Shown here: positions 49,821 to 59,620 of the stretch, one piece after another | Layout: each line of letters opens with the position of its first letter | How positions within the stretch are numbered: the stretch's first letter is position 1 | Source: Hydrogenophaga sp. | GTDB taxonomy: Bacteria > Pseudomonadota > Gammaproteobacteria > Burkholderiales > Burkholderiaceae_C | Assembly: GCA_018333605.1 (NCBI GenBank) | Contig: JAGXSV010000043.1 | Coordinates: forward strand, 1 to 64,000 | Length of the DNA stretch: 64,000 nucleotides | Direction: 5' to 3' | The notes under the pieces: generated by a model | What the model saw: only the letters and a program-made list of their open reading frames with translations | The model's database searches: none | Told to the model about the DNA's origin: nothing | Program-made: the position numbers and the translations under genes

Positions 49821-50549
49821 ATGGAGTCAATGCCTCAAATTCAGGCTGTGCCAGTCTTTCATGCGCGCGGCCTGACCAAAACCTACACCATGGGTGAGGT
49901 CACCGTGCAGGCGCTGCGGGGTGTCGACTTGGATCTTTACGCGGGCGAATTTGTGGTCTTGCTGGGCGCTTCGGGCAGCGGCAAGTCCACCCTGCTCAAC
50001 ATCCTGGGTGGTCTGGATGCGCCCACCCAAGGCCGGGTGGTTTGCCAGGGCCACGAACTGACCGGCGCCAACGAGGATGCCTTGACCCGGTTTCGCCGCG
50101 CCTCTGTGGGCTTCGTTTTTCAGTTCTACAACCTCATACCCAGCCTGACGGCGCTGGAAAACGTGGAGCTGGTCACCGACATTGCCGAGGACCCTATGCC
50201 CGCACTGGATGCACTGGCGCTGGTGGGGCTGGCAGACCGCCGGCATCATTTTCCGGCCCAGCTCTCGGGCGGCGAACAGCAGCGCGTGGCCATCGCACGC
50301 GCCATCGCCAAACGCCCCGCCGTGCTGCTGTGCGACGAGCCCACGGGTGCCCTGGACTCGGCCACCGGTGTGCTGGTGTTGCAGGCGCTGGAGCACATTC
50401 ACCGGGAAACCGGCGCGCTCACGGTCATCATCACCCACAACGTGGGCATCGCGGCCATGGCCAACCGGGTGATTTACCTGAGCGACGGCGCGATCGCCCG
50501 CGAAGAGCGCCATGCGCAGCCCAGGCCAGCGGCGGAGTTGCACTGGTGA
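49821..50549 (+). CDS. ABC exporter ATP-binding subunit (LolD/MacB type)
   Basis: A 242-residue ATPase with Walker [13 protein letters not shown], signature [14 protein letters not shown] and Walker [13 protein letters not shown]. The MacB/LolD class is recognised by [21 protein letters not shown] and by pairing with an FtsX-like permease. It overlaps the permease start (GTG within TGGTGA). ATG 49821 is the track start and ATG 49830 is an alternative. The three-gene operon (ATPase, permease, adaptor) probably exports a lipophilic compound or moves a lipid or protein across the periplasm. Confidence 0.9.
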   Translation: MESMPQIQAVPVFHARGLTKTYTMGEVTVQALRGVDLDLYAGEFVVLLGASGSGKSTLLNILGGLDAPTQGRVVCQGHELTGANEDALTRFRRASVGFVFQFYNLIPSLTALENVELVTDIAEDPMPALDALALVGLADRRHHFPAQLSGGEQQRVAIARAIAKRPAVLLCDEPTGALDSATGVLVLQALEHIHRETGALTVIITHNVGIAAMANRVIYLSDGAIAREERHAQPRPAAELHW

Positions 50550-52903
50550 AAGCCTTGCACCACAAACTCTGGCGCGACTTTTGGCAACTGCGCGGCCAGT
50601 CACTGGCCATTGCGCTGGTGGTCGTTGGCGGTATCGCCACCATGGTGATGGCCGTCACCAACCACCAGGCGCTGTCGGACACCCGGGCGCGATTTTACGA
50701 GACCTACCGCTTTGCCGATGTGTTCGCACAACTCAAGCGTGCACCGTTGCCACTGCTGCACGAGGTGCGCACCCTGCCCGGTGTGGCGCAGGTGCAGGCC
50801 CGCATTGTGGCGGGCGTGAACCTGGAGGTGGACGGCTACGACCAGGCGGTCACAGCGCAGGTGGTGTCATTGCCGGAACCGGGCGACGACGACTTGAACC
50901 AGATCTATTTGCGTGAAGGCCGGCTGCCCGAGCGTGCCTGGGAGGTGGTGGTGGGTGAAGCCTTTGCCCAGGCCCATGGCCTGCACCCTGGCGATGGCCT
51001 CACCGCTATCGTGAATGGACGCCGTCAGCGGCTCACCCTGAGCGGTGTGGGCTTGTCGCCCGAATTCATCTACCAGATACGCGCCGGTGACGTGTTTCCC
51101 GACTTCGAGCGCTTCGCCATTGTGTGGATGCAGCGCGAGGCACTGGCCAGCGTCTTCGATCTGGACGGCGCCTTCAACCAGCTGAGCATTCGCCTGCAGC
51201 CCGACGCGCCTGCACACCAGGTGATAGATCCGCTGGACCGGCTGCTAAAGCCTTACGGCGGCCTGGGCGCCCACGACCGCGACCTGCAAATGTCGCACCG
51301 ATTCCTGGACGAGGAACTCAAGCAGCTCAACACCATGGCCCGGCTCTTCAGCGGCATCTTTCTGGGTGTCTCGGCCTTTCTGCTCAGCGTCGTGATCAGC
51401 CGTCTGATCGGTACCCAGCGCGAGCAAATCGCGGTGCTCAAGGCGTTTGGCTACAGCCGCTGGGAGGTGGGACTGCACTACGCGCAGTTGGTGCTGCTGA
51501 TGGTGGGCGTGGGCGTGTTGCCGGGCTTGGCTTTGGGCGCCTGGATGGGTCGCGGCATGGCCGACCTGTACATGCGTTTTTACCGATTTCCCTTTCTGGA
51601 GTGGTCGGTGGAGCCGATGGTGTGGGCGATGGCGGTGGGCTTTGCAGTGGCGGCGGCCGGGCTGGGTACGGCCCAGGGCCTGCTGCGGGCGTTTCGACTC
51701 TCACCGGCCGAGGCCATGCGCCCCGAAGCGCCTGCGGTGTACCGCCGCACGCTCACCGAGCGCATGGGCGCTGGCCAGTTGCTGGACGCCGCCGCCCGCA
51801 TGGTGGTGCGCAACCTGGAGCGGCGCCCGCTGCGCTCGCTGATGTCCATTGTGGGCATGGGCATGGCCTGCGGCATTCTGGTGATGTCCAACCTGCAGCG
51901 AGACGCGATTGAAGAAATGATTGCCGTGCAATTTGGCCTGGCCCAGCGCGACGACCTCACCGTGACCTTGGCCGAGCCCGCCAGCGCGCGCGCCATCAAC
52001 GAACTGCGGTCCATTCCAGGCGTGCAATCCGTCGAAGGCTTCAGGGCCAGCGCCGTGAAGTTGCGCAATGGGCACCGCAGCTACAGCACCGCGTTGCAAG
52101 GACTGAGCGAATCCGCCGATCTCAAACGCGTGCTCGACGCTTCGCTTCAGCCTGTGCGCGTCCCCGCCGAGGGTCTGTTGCTGACGGACTACCTGGCCGA
52201 ATTGCTGGCCGTTCGGCCAGGTGACCTGCTGGACGTGGAATTTCTGGATGGCCGCCGCGAAACGCTGCAATTGCCGCTGGCGGCCACCGTCACCGAATAC
52301 CTGGGTGTGGGCGCCTATACCGATCGCAGGTGGCTCAACCGGCTGCGCCAAGACGGCGACCTGGTGTCGGGTGCCTGGCTCAAGGTGCCGGCTGAATCAC
52401 GCCCGGCGGTGGTTTCGGCCTTGCGAGAGCGCCCACGGATCGTGGCGGTGAGCGACCGCAACGCCAGCATCGCCAGCTTTCGCGACACCATGGCCGAAAA
52501 CATTTTGACCTTCACGCTCATCGCCACCCTCATGGCTGCGAGCATGGCCGCCGGGGTGGTGTACAACGCGGCCCGCATCACCCTGGCCGAGCGTTCACGC
52601 GACCTGGCCAGCCTGCGCATTTTGGGCTACACGCGGCGCGAAGTTCGGGCCCTGCTGCTGGGCGAACTGGGCACGCTTACCCTGCTGGCGCTGGTGCCCG
52701 GTTTTGCCATGGGGTACGGCATGAGCGCCCTGCTGGTCTGGGGCATGCAGTCGGACCTGTACCGCATTCCCCTGGTGCTGCTTCCGTCCGGGTTCGCCAT
52801 GGCAGGAGCGGTGTTGCTGGTGGCCGCAGGCCTTTCAGCCTGGCTGGTGTTGCGCCGACTGGATCAACTCGACCTGGTGGCCGTTTTGAAGACACGGGAA
52901 TGA
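50546..52903 (+). CDS. ABC exporter permease, FtsX-like, two-module
   Basis: A 785-residue membrane protein with an N-terminal TM helix, a periplasmic (MacPD-like) domain, and two FtsX domains of three helices each ([29 protein letters not shown] and [26 protein letters not shown] are the two coupling stretches). This doubled arrangement is that of DevC/YbbP-type permeases. The start is GTG (50546), overlapping the ATPase gene; the track start at 50042 lies inside that gene. It overlaps the adaptor gene by four bases. Confidence 0.9.
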   Translation: MKALHHKLWRDFWQLRGQSLAIALVVVGGIATMVMAVTNHQALSDTRARFYETYRFADVFAQLKRAPLPLLHEVRTLPGVAQVQARIVAGVNLEVDGYDQAVTAQVVSLPEPGDDDLNQIYLREGRLPERAWEVVVGEAFAQAHGLHPGDGLTAIVNGRRQRLTLSGVGLSPEFIYQIRAGDVFPDFERFAIVWMQREALASVFDLDGAFNQLSIRLQPDAPAHQVIDPLDRLLKPYGGLGAHDRDLQMSHRFLDEELKQLNTMARLFSGIFLGVSAFLLSVVISRLIGTQREQIAVLKAFGYSRWEVGLHYAQLVLLMVGVGVLPGLALGAWMGRGMADLYMRFYRFPFLEWSVEPMVWAMAVGFAVAAAGLGTAQGLLRAFRLSPAEAMRPEAPAVYRRTLTERMGAGQLLDAAARMVVRNLERRPLRSLMSIVGMGMACGILVMSNLQRDAIEEMIAVQFGLAQRDDLTVTLAEPASARAINELRSIPGVQSVEGFRASAVKLRNGHRSYSTALQGLSESADLKRVLDASLQPVRVPAEGLLLTDYLAELLAVRPGDLLDVEFLDGRRETLQLPLAATVTEYLGVGAYTDRRWLNRLRQDGDLVSGAWLKVPAESRPAVVSALRERPRIVAVSDRNASIASFRDTMAENILTFTLIATLMAASMAAGVVYNAARITLAERSRDLASLRILGYTRREVRALLLGELGTLTLLALVPGFAMGYGMSALLVWGMQSDLYRIPLVLLPSGFAMAGAVLLVAAGLSAWLVLRRLDQLDLVAVLKTRE

Positions 52904-54102
52904 ACATGACAAACGACCCCACCGCCCGATGGTTCCGTTACGCGCTGTTGTTGCTGGTGGCGCTGGCGCTGACCGTGATGGCCTTGTGGCCGGGCAGCCT
53001 GAAGGTGGATAGTGCCAAGGTGGAACGCGGCACGGTGACCCAGACGCTCGAAGCTGAAGGCCTCACCCGTCTTCGCGATCCCTATGCCATTACCGCACCG
53101 GTGGCGGCCATGGCCCGCCGCATCACGCTGGCGCCCGGAGATCCGGTGCGCGCCGGGCAGGTCTTGGTGATGCTGGATCCGGTGGCCGCTCCCACGCTGG
53201 ACGCTCGCAGCCGCGCCGAAGCCACGTCCCGGCTGGCCGCTGCGCAAGCGCAACTGCAATCGGCGCAGGCCGAAGCCCGCTCGGCCCAGGCCATTGCAGC
53301 ACAGGCCCAGGTTGAAGCCGAACGGCTGCGTCCGCTGGCGGCACAGGGCATGGTTTCGGCACAGGGGTTGCTGGCAGCCGAAACCGCTTGGCGGCGCAGC
53401 GAACTGGAGGCGCAGAGCGCCCACTTTCGGCAAGCCACTGCAGCCCACCAACTGGAGGCTGCCCGCGCCGCCCTGGCCGTGGGCGGCCCTGGCGCACTGT
53501 CTGCAGCTGCCCTGCAGATCACATCCCCGGTGGACGGGGTGGTACTGCGCCGGCCCGTGGAGAGTGCCCGTCCCGTCATGCCTGGCGATGCGTTGATGGA
53601 GATTGGCGACCCTGCGGCACTGGAGGTGGCAGTGGATGTGCTGTCGTCCGACGCCGTACAAATTCAGTCCGGCATGGCGGTGACGCTGCTGCGCTGGGGC
53701 GATGGCCCTGCGTTGCAAGGCCGCGTGCGCCGTGTGGAGCCAGGCGCCTTCACCAAAACGTCGGCGCTGGGCGTGGAAGAGCAACGTGTGTGGGTGGTGA
53801 TCGACATCTCCAGCCCTCACGAACAATGGGCACGCCTGGGGGAGGCTTACCGCGTGCACTCGCGCTTTGTGCTGCGCGAAGTGGCCGACACGTTGCGAGC
53901 GCCCAGCAGCGCCGTGTTTCGCCACAACGGCGAGGCGCAGGCGTTTCGCATGGACGGGGGTAAAGCCCGCCTCACAGCGGTGACCACGGGCCTGCAGGGC
54001 GACGGCGACATTGAAATTCTGGAAGGCTTGTCCGAAGGGGACAGCCTGGTGATCCACCCGCCACGGGAGCTGGCAGACGGTGCCCGGGTACACCGCCCTT
54101 GA
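52900..54102 (+). CDS. HlyD/RND-type periplasmic adaptor protein
   Basis: A 400-residue membrane-fusion protein: N-terminal TM anchor (ALLLLVALALTVMALWPG), biotinyl-lipoyl halves (LEAEGLTRLRDPYAITAPV and ITSPVDGVVLRRPV), a long alpha-helical hairpin rich in Ala/Gln (AAQAQLQSAQAEARSAQAIAAQ) and a beta-barrel domain. It links the ABC permease to the outer membrane or to the exported lipid. The start overlaps the permease stop (GAATGA). It is the third gene of the exporter operon. Confidence 0.9.
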   Translation: MNMTNDPTARWFRYALLLLVALALTVMALWPGSLKVDSAKVERGTVTQTLEAEGLTRLRDPYAITAPVAAMARRITLAPGDPVRAGQVLVMLDPVAAPTLDARSRAEATSRLAAAQAQLQSAQAEARSAQAIAAQAQVEAERLRPLAAQGMVSAQGLLAAETAWRRSELEAQSAHFRQATAAHQLEAARAALAVGGPGALSAAALQITSPVDGVVLRRPVESARPVMPGDALMEIGDPAALEVAVDVLSSDAVQIQSGMAVTLLRWGDGPALQGRVRRVEPGAFTKTSALGVEEQRVWVVIDISSPHEQWARLGEAYRVHSRFVLREVADTLRAPSSAVFRHNGEAQAFRMDGGKARLTAVTTGLQGDGDIEILEGLSEGDSLVIHPPRELADGARVHRP

Positions 54103-54133
54103 GGTGCCCAACGCGTGTCGCCAGGCCGCGTGT

Positions 54134-55831
54134 TCAAGCACGGTATTTGCTGGTGATCGGATAACGCCAGTCTTTGCCAAAACTGCGGTGCGTCACCCGC
54201 ACGCCCACCGGTGCCTGACGGCGCTTGTATTCGTTGATGCGGATCAGACGAACCACCTTCTCCACATCGGCTGCGCTGTAGCCCTCGGCCACGATCTGGG
54301 CCGGGCTCTGGTCGTTTTCCATGTAGCGCTCAATGATTGCATCAAGCACATCGTACTCAGGCAGGCTGTCCTGGTCTTTCTGGTCGGCCCGCAACTCTGC
54401 GCTGGGGGGGCGGGTGATGATGCGTTCGGGAATCGGGTTGGCACCGGTGCCGTAGGGGTCGTGCGCGTTGCGCCAGCGCGCCAGGCGAAACACCGCCGTC
54501 TTGGTCACGTCTTTGATCACGGCAAAACCGCCCGCCATATCGCCATACAGCGTGCAGTAACCGGTGGCCATTTCGCTCTTGTTGCCCGTGGTCAGCACGA
54601 TGCCGCCAAACTTGTTGGACAGGGCCATGAGCAAGGTGCCGCGGATGCGGGCCTGCAGGTTTTCTTCGGTGGTGTCTTCGGCCAGTCCGGCAAACTCGCC
54701 CGCCAGGCTGGCCTTGAAGGCTTCAAACTGCGGCGCAATGTCGATCTCGTCGTAACGCACGCCCAGGCGTTCAGCCATGTCGCGCGCATCAATCCATGAA
54801 ATGTCGGCCGTGTAGGGTGACGGCATCATCACCGTACGCACCCGGTCTTTGCCCAGCGCATCCACCGCGATCGCCAGCACCAGCGCCGAGTCGATGCCAC
54901 CCGACAGACCCAGCAGTGCCGCGGGAAAACCGTTTTTCCCGATGTAGTCGCGCACGCCCAGCACCAGGGCATGCCACAGGTCGGCATCGGCGCTGTGGTC
55001 GCGATCGGTGCTGGCTTCAATTGTCCAGCCAGCGCCTTGGCGGTGCAACGTGCAGTCAAACAGGGTTTCTTCAAAACTCACCGCACGACCGGCCAGCGAA
55101 CCGTCTGCCGACATCACGAAACTGCGGCCCTCAAAGACCACCTCATCCTGCCCGCCCACCAGGTGCGCGTAAACCAGCGGAAGGCCTGTGGTCCGCGCAC
55201 GCCCACGCATGGCCGCCTCGCGCTCACCGCCCTTGCCGGTGTGGAACGGCGAAGCGTTGATGACCACAAGTACCTCTGCCCCGGCGACCTGGGCATCAGC
55301 GGCGGGCTCGTCAAACCAGGCGTCTTCACAAATCAGCACCCCCACCCGCACCGGAGCCCCCTCGGCGGTATTCACTTCAAATACGCAGGTGTCCTGGCCT
55401 GGCACAAAGTAGCGCCGCTCGTCAAACACCTGGTAGTTGGGCAACTCGCGCTTGGCGTAGGTGTGGGTCACGGCCCCGTCCAGCAACACGCTCGCGGCGT
55501 TGTGCAAGGTCGCCACCGACACACTGCGCTCGCGCCGAACCTCAGAACCCGGCTCCGGCACCCGCGCAGGGTGCCCGACCACAATGTGCAACCCTTTGAG
55601 TCCTGCGGTCTGAAGGGCGATGTTTTTCAAGGCATCATCGCAGGCGTCGATGAACGCAGGCCGCAAAAAAAGGTCCTCAGCCGCGTAACCGCAGAGGGCC
55701 AGTTCCGGCGTGAGCAAGACCCGTGCGCCGCGCGCGTGGGCCTGATGCGCAGCGACAACGATTTTTTGGGCATTGCCCGCCATGTCGCCCACCACAAAAT
55801 TGAGCTGGGCCACGCAAATTGGAAGTGTCAT
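54134..55831 (-). CDS. nadE: Glutamine-dependent NAD+ synthetase
   Basis: A 565-residue two-domain cytosolic enzyme for the last step of NAD synthesis. The N-terminal nitrilase domain has the Glu-Lys-Cys triad in LTPELALCGY, KRELPNYQVFDE and GVLICEDAWFDEP. The C-terminal synthetase domain has the P-loop LLGLSGGIDSALVLAIAVD, TTGNKSEMATGYCTLYGD and the end TSKYR. Start MTLPICVAQLNFVVGD is the family N-terminus; the track start adds 30 unrelated residues. It is convergent with the exporter operon and divergent from the GNAT-like gene. Confidence 0.95.
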   Translation of the reverse strand: MTLPICVAQLNFVVGDMAGNAQKIVVAAHQAHARGARVLLTPELALCGYAAEDLFLRPAFIDACDDALKNIALQTAGLKGLHIVVGHPARVPEPGSEVRRERSVSVATLHNAASVLLDGAVTHTYAKRELPNYQVFDERRYFVPGQDTCVFEVNTAEGAPVRVGVLICEDAWFDEPAADAQVAGAEVLVVINASPFHTGKGGEREAAMRGRARTTGLPLVYAHLVGGQDEVVFEGRSFVMSADGSLAGRAVSFEETLFDCTLHRQGAGWTIEASTDRDHSADADLWHALVLGVRDYIGKNGFPAALLGLSGGIDSALVLAIAVDALGKDRVRTVMMPSPYTADISWIDARDMAERLGVRYDEIDIAPQFEAFKASLAGEFAGLAEDTTEENLQARIRGTLLMALSNKFGGIVLTTGNKSEMATGYCTLYGDMAGGFAVIKDVTKTAVFRLARWRNAHDPYGTGANPIPERIITRPPSAELRADQKDQDSLPEYDVLDAIIERYMENDQSPAQIVAEGYSAADVEKVVRLIRINEYKRRQAPVGVRVTHRSFGKDWRYPITSKYRA

Positions 55832-55935
55832 GCAGTCTGGAAGTAGAACGGAATCGGGCATTGGATCAGGCAACAGAACCGGCTCTCCGCCCGCCTGCAC
55901 ACAGCCCTTGCGGGCAGGCATTTGAGGGCTGAAAT

Positions 55936-57225
55936 GTGAGCTCGCACGATTATGTCACCCAGGTCTTTTCTTCACCGCTGGACATCCCGGCCGGCGCCTG
56001 GAACCACCTGCTGTCCCTGGAGACGGACCCGAGCCCTTTTATGGCCCACGCCTACCTGGCCGCGCTGCATGCCAGCGGCTGTGCACAGCACCCGGCTGGC
56101 TGGCAAGCCCGGTTCGTCACCCTGTGGCAAGGGGCCGACCTGCACGCGGCCTGCCCCCTGTACTTGAAGAACCATTCGTACGGCGAATACGTGTTTGACT
56201 GGGCCTGGGCCAATGCCTACGCCCAACACGGGTTGGATTACTACCCCAAAGCCCTCGTGGCAGTGCCATTCACCCCCGTCCCGGGTGCACGCCTGCTGGC
56301 CCGAAACACGGGGGCACGAACCGCGTTGGTTCAGGCGCTGCTGGCCCTCGCACGCGAGGACGACCTGTCGTCCTTGCACCTGTTGTTTGCCCAGCCACAA
56401 GACGTGACGGCCTGCGAAGCCGCAGGCATGATGCTGCGCCACACGGTGCAGTTTCACTGGAAGAATGTGGCCCCGACACTCGCCACCGCCCCGGCATCTG
56501 CCTTGGCCGATGCCGCAAGGGGTTCGCTGTCCACCGAGGGGGCTGGCCTGGCGGGCCCAGAGCCGCAGAAGTTTCAGGATTTCGAGCATTTTCTGGCCAG
56601 CCTGCAACAAGAAAAGCGCAAGAAGATCCGGCAAGAGCGACGCAAAGTGGCTGAGGCGGGGGTGGTATTTCGCTGGTCGCTGGGTACCGCCATAGGTGCA
56701 GTGGACTGGGACTTTTTCTACCGCTGCTACGAACGCACCTACCGTGAGCATGGCAACGCACCCTACCTGAACCGAGATTTTTTTCAGCGCATGGCGCAGA
56801 CCATGCCGGAGCACTGGTTGCTGTTCATTGCCGAGCGAGACGGCAACCCCCTGGCCAGCAGCCTGATTGGCATCGACCCGCAGGCGCGCGTGGCCTACGG
56901 GCGCTACTGGGGCGCGCTGGAGCGCGTGGACTGTCTGCACTTTGAAGCGTGCTACTACCAGCCACTGGACTGGTGCATCTCGCACGGCTACACCCGTTTC
57001 GAAGGTGGCGCACAGGGTGAGCACAAGATGGCGCGCGCCCTGCTTCCCGTCAAGACGACCAGCGCGCACTGGTTGGCTCACCCATCCTTCGCCGAAGCGG
57101 TGGAGCGGTTTCTGGAACGGGAAGACCAAGGTATCCAGCAATACCTGGATCATCTGGCACAGCGCAACCCCATGAAGGGCTTGCCGGCGCTGCGGACGCC
57201 GTTCGCGCCTCCCACCGCAGCATGA
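55936..57225 (+). CDS. FemAB/GNAT-like peptidoglycan-related protein (DUF482)
   Basis: A 429-residue soluble protein of the GNAT superfamily DUF482 group. Marks are FMAHAYLAALHASGC near the start, FDWAWANAYAQHGLDYYPK, KRKKIRQERRKVAEAGVVF, FYRCYERTYREHGNAPYLNRDFF and FEGGAQGEHKMARALLPVKTTSAHWLAHP. DUF482 proteins are annotated as related to peptidoglycan biosynthesis, but this has little direct proof. Translation appears to start at GTG (GTGAGCTCGCAC). It sits upstream of the bactofilin cluster. Confidence 0.85.
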   Translation: MSSHDYVTQVFSSPLDIPAGAWNHLLSLETDPSPFMAHAYLAALHASGCAQHPAGWQARFVTLWQGADLHAACPLYLKNHSYGEYVFDWAWANAYAQHGLDYYPKALVAVPFTPVPGARLLARNTGARTALVQALLALAREDDLSSLHLLFAQPQDVTACEAAGMMLRHTVQFHWKNVAPTLATAPASALADAARGSLSTEGAGLAGPEPQKFQDFEHFLASLQQEKRKKIRQERRKVAEAGVVFRWSLGTAIGAVDWDFFYRCYERTYREHGNAPYLNRDFFQRMAQTMPEHWLLFIAERDGNPLASSLIGIDPQARVAYGRYWGALERVDCLHFEACYYQPLDWCISHGYTRFEGGAQGEHKMARALLPVKTTSAHWLAHPSFAEAVERFLEREDQGIQQYLDHLAQRNPMKGLPALRTPFAPPTAA

Positions 57226-57310
57226 CAGGCTGCTCATGGCAGCAACATTCCTGGCGAGGTGGTGAGGCTCTCCCTGCCACGCAGGAGCCGGTCGCTAAAC
57301 TACGTCGAAA

Positions 57311-57628
57311 ATGAACGAGACTGACGCCTTCTTCACCCAGACCATTGTCGGAGCCCCTTTTTCGGTGCTGCTGGGGTGCCGGCTGGATCCGAGCAGTGCT
57401 CCGGTCTCCGGCATCGAAGTCAATCTGATCAATGCAGACACCCGTTTGAGTCGCGTCTGGAAAGAATGGATCGTCATGAGCCATGCCTGTGACCGCGTCG
57501 GCCAACCCCGCCAGCGGCCCGCCCGGGTGCGGCGTTGGCTGGAGCGCCACGCCCTGTGGCTCGCCACGCTCGGGGTGTCCAGCCTGCTCGCCACAGCAGT
57601 TTTCTGGGGGCTCATGCAATGGACGTGA
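57311..57628 (+). CDS. Small single-pass membrane protein upstream of the bactofilins
   Basis: A 105-residue frame with one C-terminal hydrophobic helix (LATLGVSSLLATAVFWGLM) preceded by a strongly basic stretch (RQRPARVRRWLERH). No family recognised. The ATG at 57311 may be correct, but a shorter form from ATG 57476 (MSHACDRVGQ) would still contain the helix and its basic flank. It overlaps the first bactofilin by 10 bp, so the two are probably co-translated. It may anchor bactofilin filaments to the membrane; that is inference. Confidence 0.6.
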   Translation: MNETDAFFTQTIVGAPFSVLLGCRLDPSSAPVSGIEVNLINADTRLSRVWKEWIVMSHACDRVGQPRQRPARVRRWLERHALWLATLGVSSLLATAVFWGLMQWT

Positions 57629-58059
57629 AAACGCCACAAGACACGCTCACCATCGACCCCATTGCCATGAACGTGGTGAACCGGGTCGCGGCGGGCAGCC
57701 AACTGAGTGGCGATCTGAGCTTTGAAGGCGGCTTGCTGGTGCAAGGTGAAATTGCGGGCAATATCCGCGTCAATGGTCGCTTGATCGTGTGGACCGGCGG
57801 TGTCGTGCGGGGTCGTATCCGCGTGTCGGGCGACACCTACCTGTTTGGCCGCTTGGGTGCCGCCGGCGCCAGCGCCCACGACACCAGCCTGGAATGCCAG
57901 GGCATGGCCTATGTGTCAAAAACGGGCGTAGCCACGGGCACGCTGATGGCCAGGCGCCTGCAACTTTATGAGGGTGCCGACTTGCAAGGCCCGTTCAAGA
58001 CGCTTAAAAAGGGTGACAACCTCCCGGTGCTGCACGATGTGCTGCCAGATCCGCCATGA
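57619..58059 (+). CDS. Bactofilin family protein 1
   Basis: A 146-residue polymer-forming cytoskeletal protein. The repetitive beta-helix pattern appears as SQLSGDLSFEGGLLVQGEIAGNIRVNGRLIVWTGGVVRGRIRVSGDTYLFGRL, the right-handed beta-solenoid of bactofilins (DUF583). The last part (EGADLQGPFKTL) is also typical. It begins inside the end of the upstream small membrane-protein gene. Bactofilins build scaffolds for cell shape, stalks or polar organelles; the role here is unknown. The track start at 57535 is a TTG with no RBS. Confidence 0.85.
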   Translation: MDVKTPQDTLTIDPIAMNVVNRVAAGSQLSGDLSFEGGLLVQGEIAGNIRVNGRLIVWTGGVVRGRIRVSGDTYLFGRLGAAGASAHDTSLECQGMAYVSKTGVATGTLMARRLQLYEGADLQGPFKTLKKGDNLPVLHDVLPDPP

Positions 58060-58079
58060 CCTGAAGGAGCATCCCCGCC

Positions 58080-58673
58080 ATGAAAGCCGACCGCTACCTC
58101 CACCCCGACCGCCACCTGGAACAGGACATGGACAGCCACCCACTGCAACCCGGCGAAGAAGCTTTCGCTTCCGAACCCCAAGCTGCCGATGCCTGCGACG
58201 GGAGCGGTCCGAACCCATCTATGGAGGTGGATGTGGGCAACGCCATGCCACCAACCCAGCCAGCCCACATGCCGGTTTTGCACCCCCAGGTGCAATCGGT
58301 GATGCCCATCGATGGTACCGACGGTGGCCAAGCGCGCAGCATGCTGGCCGAGGGCCTGCACTTCGTTGGCCATGCCGAACTCCGTGGCCCTTGCAGTATC
58401 GCGGGCACGTTTGAAGGCAACCTGACACAGGCGCCTGGCGCCCTGGTTTCGGTGGTGGTCACCGAAACCGGACGGGTCAAAGGCGACATCACCGCGCAAA
58501 AAATCGCCGTCATGGGGCGCACCGACGGCATCCTGGACTCAGGCCCGGGCGAGGTGTCCTTGCACGACACCGCCAGCGTGCACGGCCTGGTGCGCTACGG
58601 CCGCATTCAGGTGAACGGCGCCGACCTGAACGCCACGCTGGAGCGCGTGGCACCCAGCGTCAGCGCCCGCTGA
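58080..58673 (+). CDS. Bactofilin family protein 2 with long N-terminal tail
   Basis: A 197-residue protein. The C-terminal about 105 residues (LHFVGHAELRGPCSIAGTFEGNLTQAPGALVSVVVTETGRVKGDI onward) are a bactofilin beta-solenoid. The N-terminal about 90 residues are acidic and Pro/Met-rich, probably disordered, and much longer than in bactofilin 1 or 3. It lies 20 bp after bactofilin 1 with AAGGAG upstream. Different tails on co-encoded bactofilins usually recruit different partners. Confidence 0.83.
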   Translation: MKADRYLHPDRHLEQDMDSHPLQPGEEAFASEPQAADACDGSGPNPSMEVDVGNAMPPTQPAHMPVLHPQVQSVMPIDGTDGGQARSMLAEGLHFVGHAELRGPCSIAGTFEGNLTQAPGALVSVVVTETGRVKGDITAQKIAVMGRTDGILDSGPGEVSLHDTASVHGLVRYGRIQVNGADLNATLERVAPSVSAR

Positions 58674-58700
58674 ATCCGCCGACAGACCTGCCGTATACCC

Positions 58701-59183
58701 ATGTTGTGGTCGCGCTCGGCTCCACCCGCACCGCCTGCCGCACCGGCCCACGTGCCCGATGCCCAGGCTCTGCTGCGCACGGCGCTCCGCGCCAGCTGGC
58801 AGCGCGATCAGCGCGTGGGCCGGCGCCGGTTGGCGCTGCGCTGGATGCTGTGGGCCTTCTGGCGCTACGGATTACCCTTGTTTCTGGTGCTCACTGCGGC
58901 TGTGGCGGTGTGGCTCTGGCTGTTGCCGGGCCTGCACCAGGCGCTGGCTGTGAGCAAACAGGACAGGCCTGCACAGCCGACCGCACCAGCCGCCTCGCAG
59001 CATGCGCCAGCAGCGACAGGGCCCCACGAAACGGCCGCCGACGCCATCACGCTGCGCCGGGAGCCAAGTTGGTCGCCGAGCCCCTTCCCGTCAACTGCAG
59101 CAGGCGACACGCCGGCGGCCACCCAAGCCGTCCAAGACCCCTCTCTCAAACCCGACAACTGGTTGCACAGCAAGGAGCCCTGA
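58701..59183 (+). CDS. Single-pass membrane protein between bactofilins
   Basis: A 160-residue protein with a basic N-terminal region, one strong TM helix (YGLPLFLVLTAAVAVWLWLLPG) and a Pro/Ala/Thr-rich periplasmic or cytoplasmic tail that looks disordered. No family is recognised. It lies 27 bp after bactofilin 2 and 4 bp before bactofilin 3, so it is certainly part of the operon. A membrane anchor or adaptor for the filament is a reasonable guess only. CAAGGAG at its end serves the next gene. Confidence 0.7.
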   Translation: MLWSRSAPPAPPAAPAHVPDAQALLRTALRASWQRDQRVGRRRLALRWMLWAFWRYGLPLFLVLTAAVAVWLWLLPGLHQALAVSKQDRPAQPTAPAASQHAPAATGPHETAADAITLRREPSWSPSPFPSTAAGDTPAATQAVQDPSLKPDNWLHSKEP

Positions 59184-59187
59184 CCCC

Positions 59188-59592
59188 ATGAGCCAAAACC
59201 CCGCCACCACCCGCCTGGTCCCCGTTGAGCGTCTGAGCGCCATCACCAGCCTGATTGCCGAGGGCGCCGTATTTGACGGCAACTTCCACACCACCCAAGA
59301 CCAAGGTATCAAGGTGGATGGCCTGCTCAAAGGCAACATCACGTTTGAGAGCGGCGGCACGCTGCATGTGGGCGCCACCGGCGTGATTGAAAACACCCGC
59401 CTGGAAGCCGACTACGTGTTCATTGAGGGCAAGGTCATTGGCACGGTGATTGCGCGCAAAGCGCTCGAAATCACCGGCTCCGCCACCTTGCTGGGCGATG
59501 CCAGCTACGACGAAATGATCGACATGCATCCGCGCTCCCGCGTGCGCGGCAAGATCGAATACCGCGGCGACATAGACGCAGCCGCATCCTGA
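59188..59592 (+). CDS. Bactofilin family protein 3
   Basis: A 134-residue bactofilin, the most canonical of the three: AITSLIAEGAVFDGNFHTTQDQGIKVDGLLKGNITFESGGTLHVGATGVIENTRLEADYVFIEGKVIGTVIARKALEI shows the regular solenoid rungs. ATG 59188 follows AAGGAG. Last gene of the five-gene cluster. Just after its stop begins the group II intron-like sequence on the other strand. Confidence 0.88.
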   Translation: MSQNPATTRLVPVERLSAITSLIAEGAVFDGNFHTTQDQGIKVDGLLKGNITFESGGTLHVGATGVIENTRLEADYVFIEGKVIGTVIARKALEITGSATLLGDASYDEMIDMHPRSRVRGKIEYRGDIDAAAS

Positions 59593-59620
59593 CCGCGCCG
59601 TTTCGCCCGTCAATCTGGTC

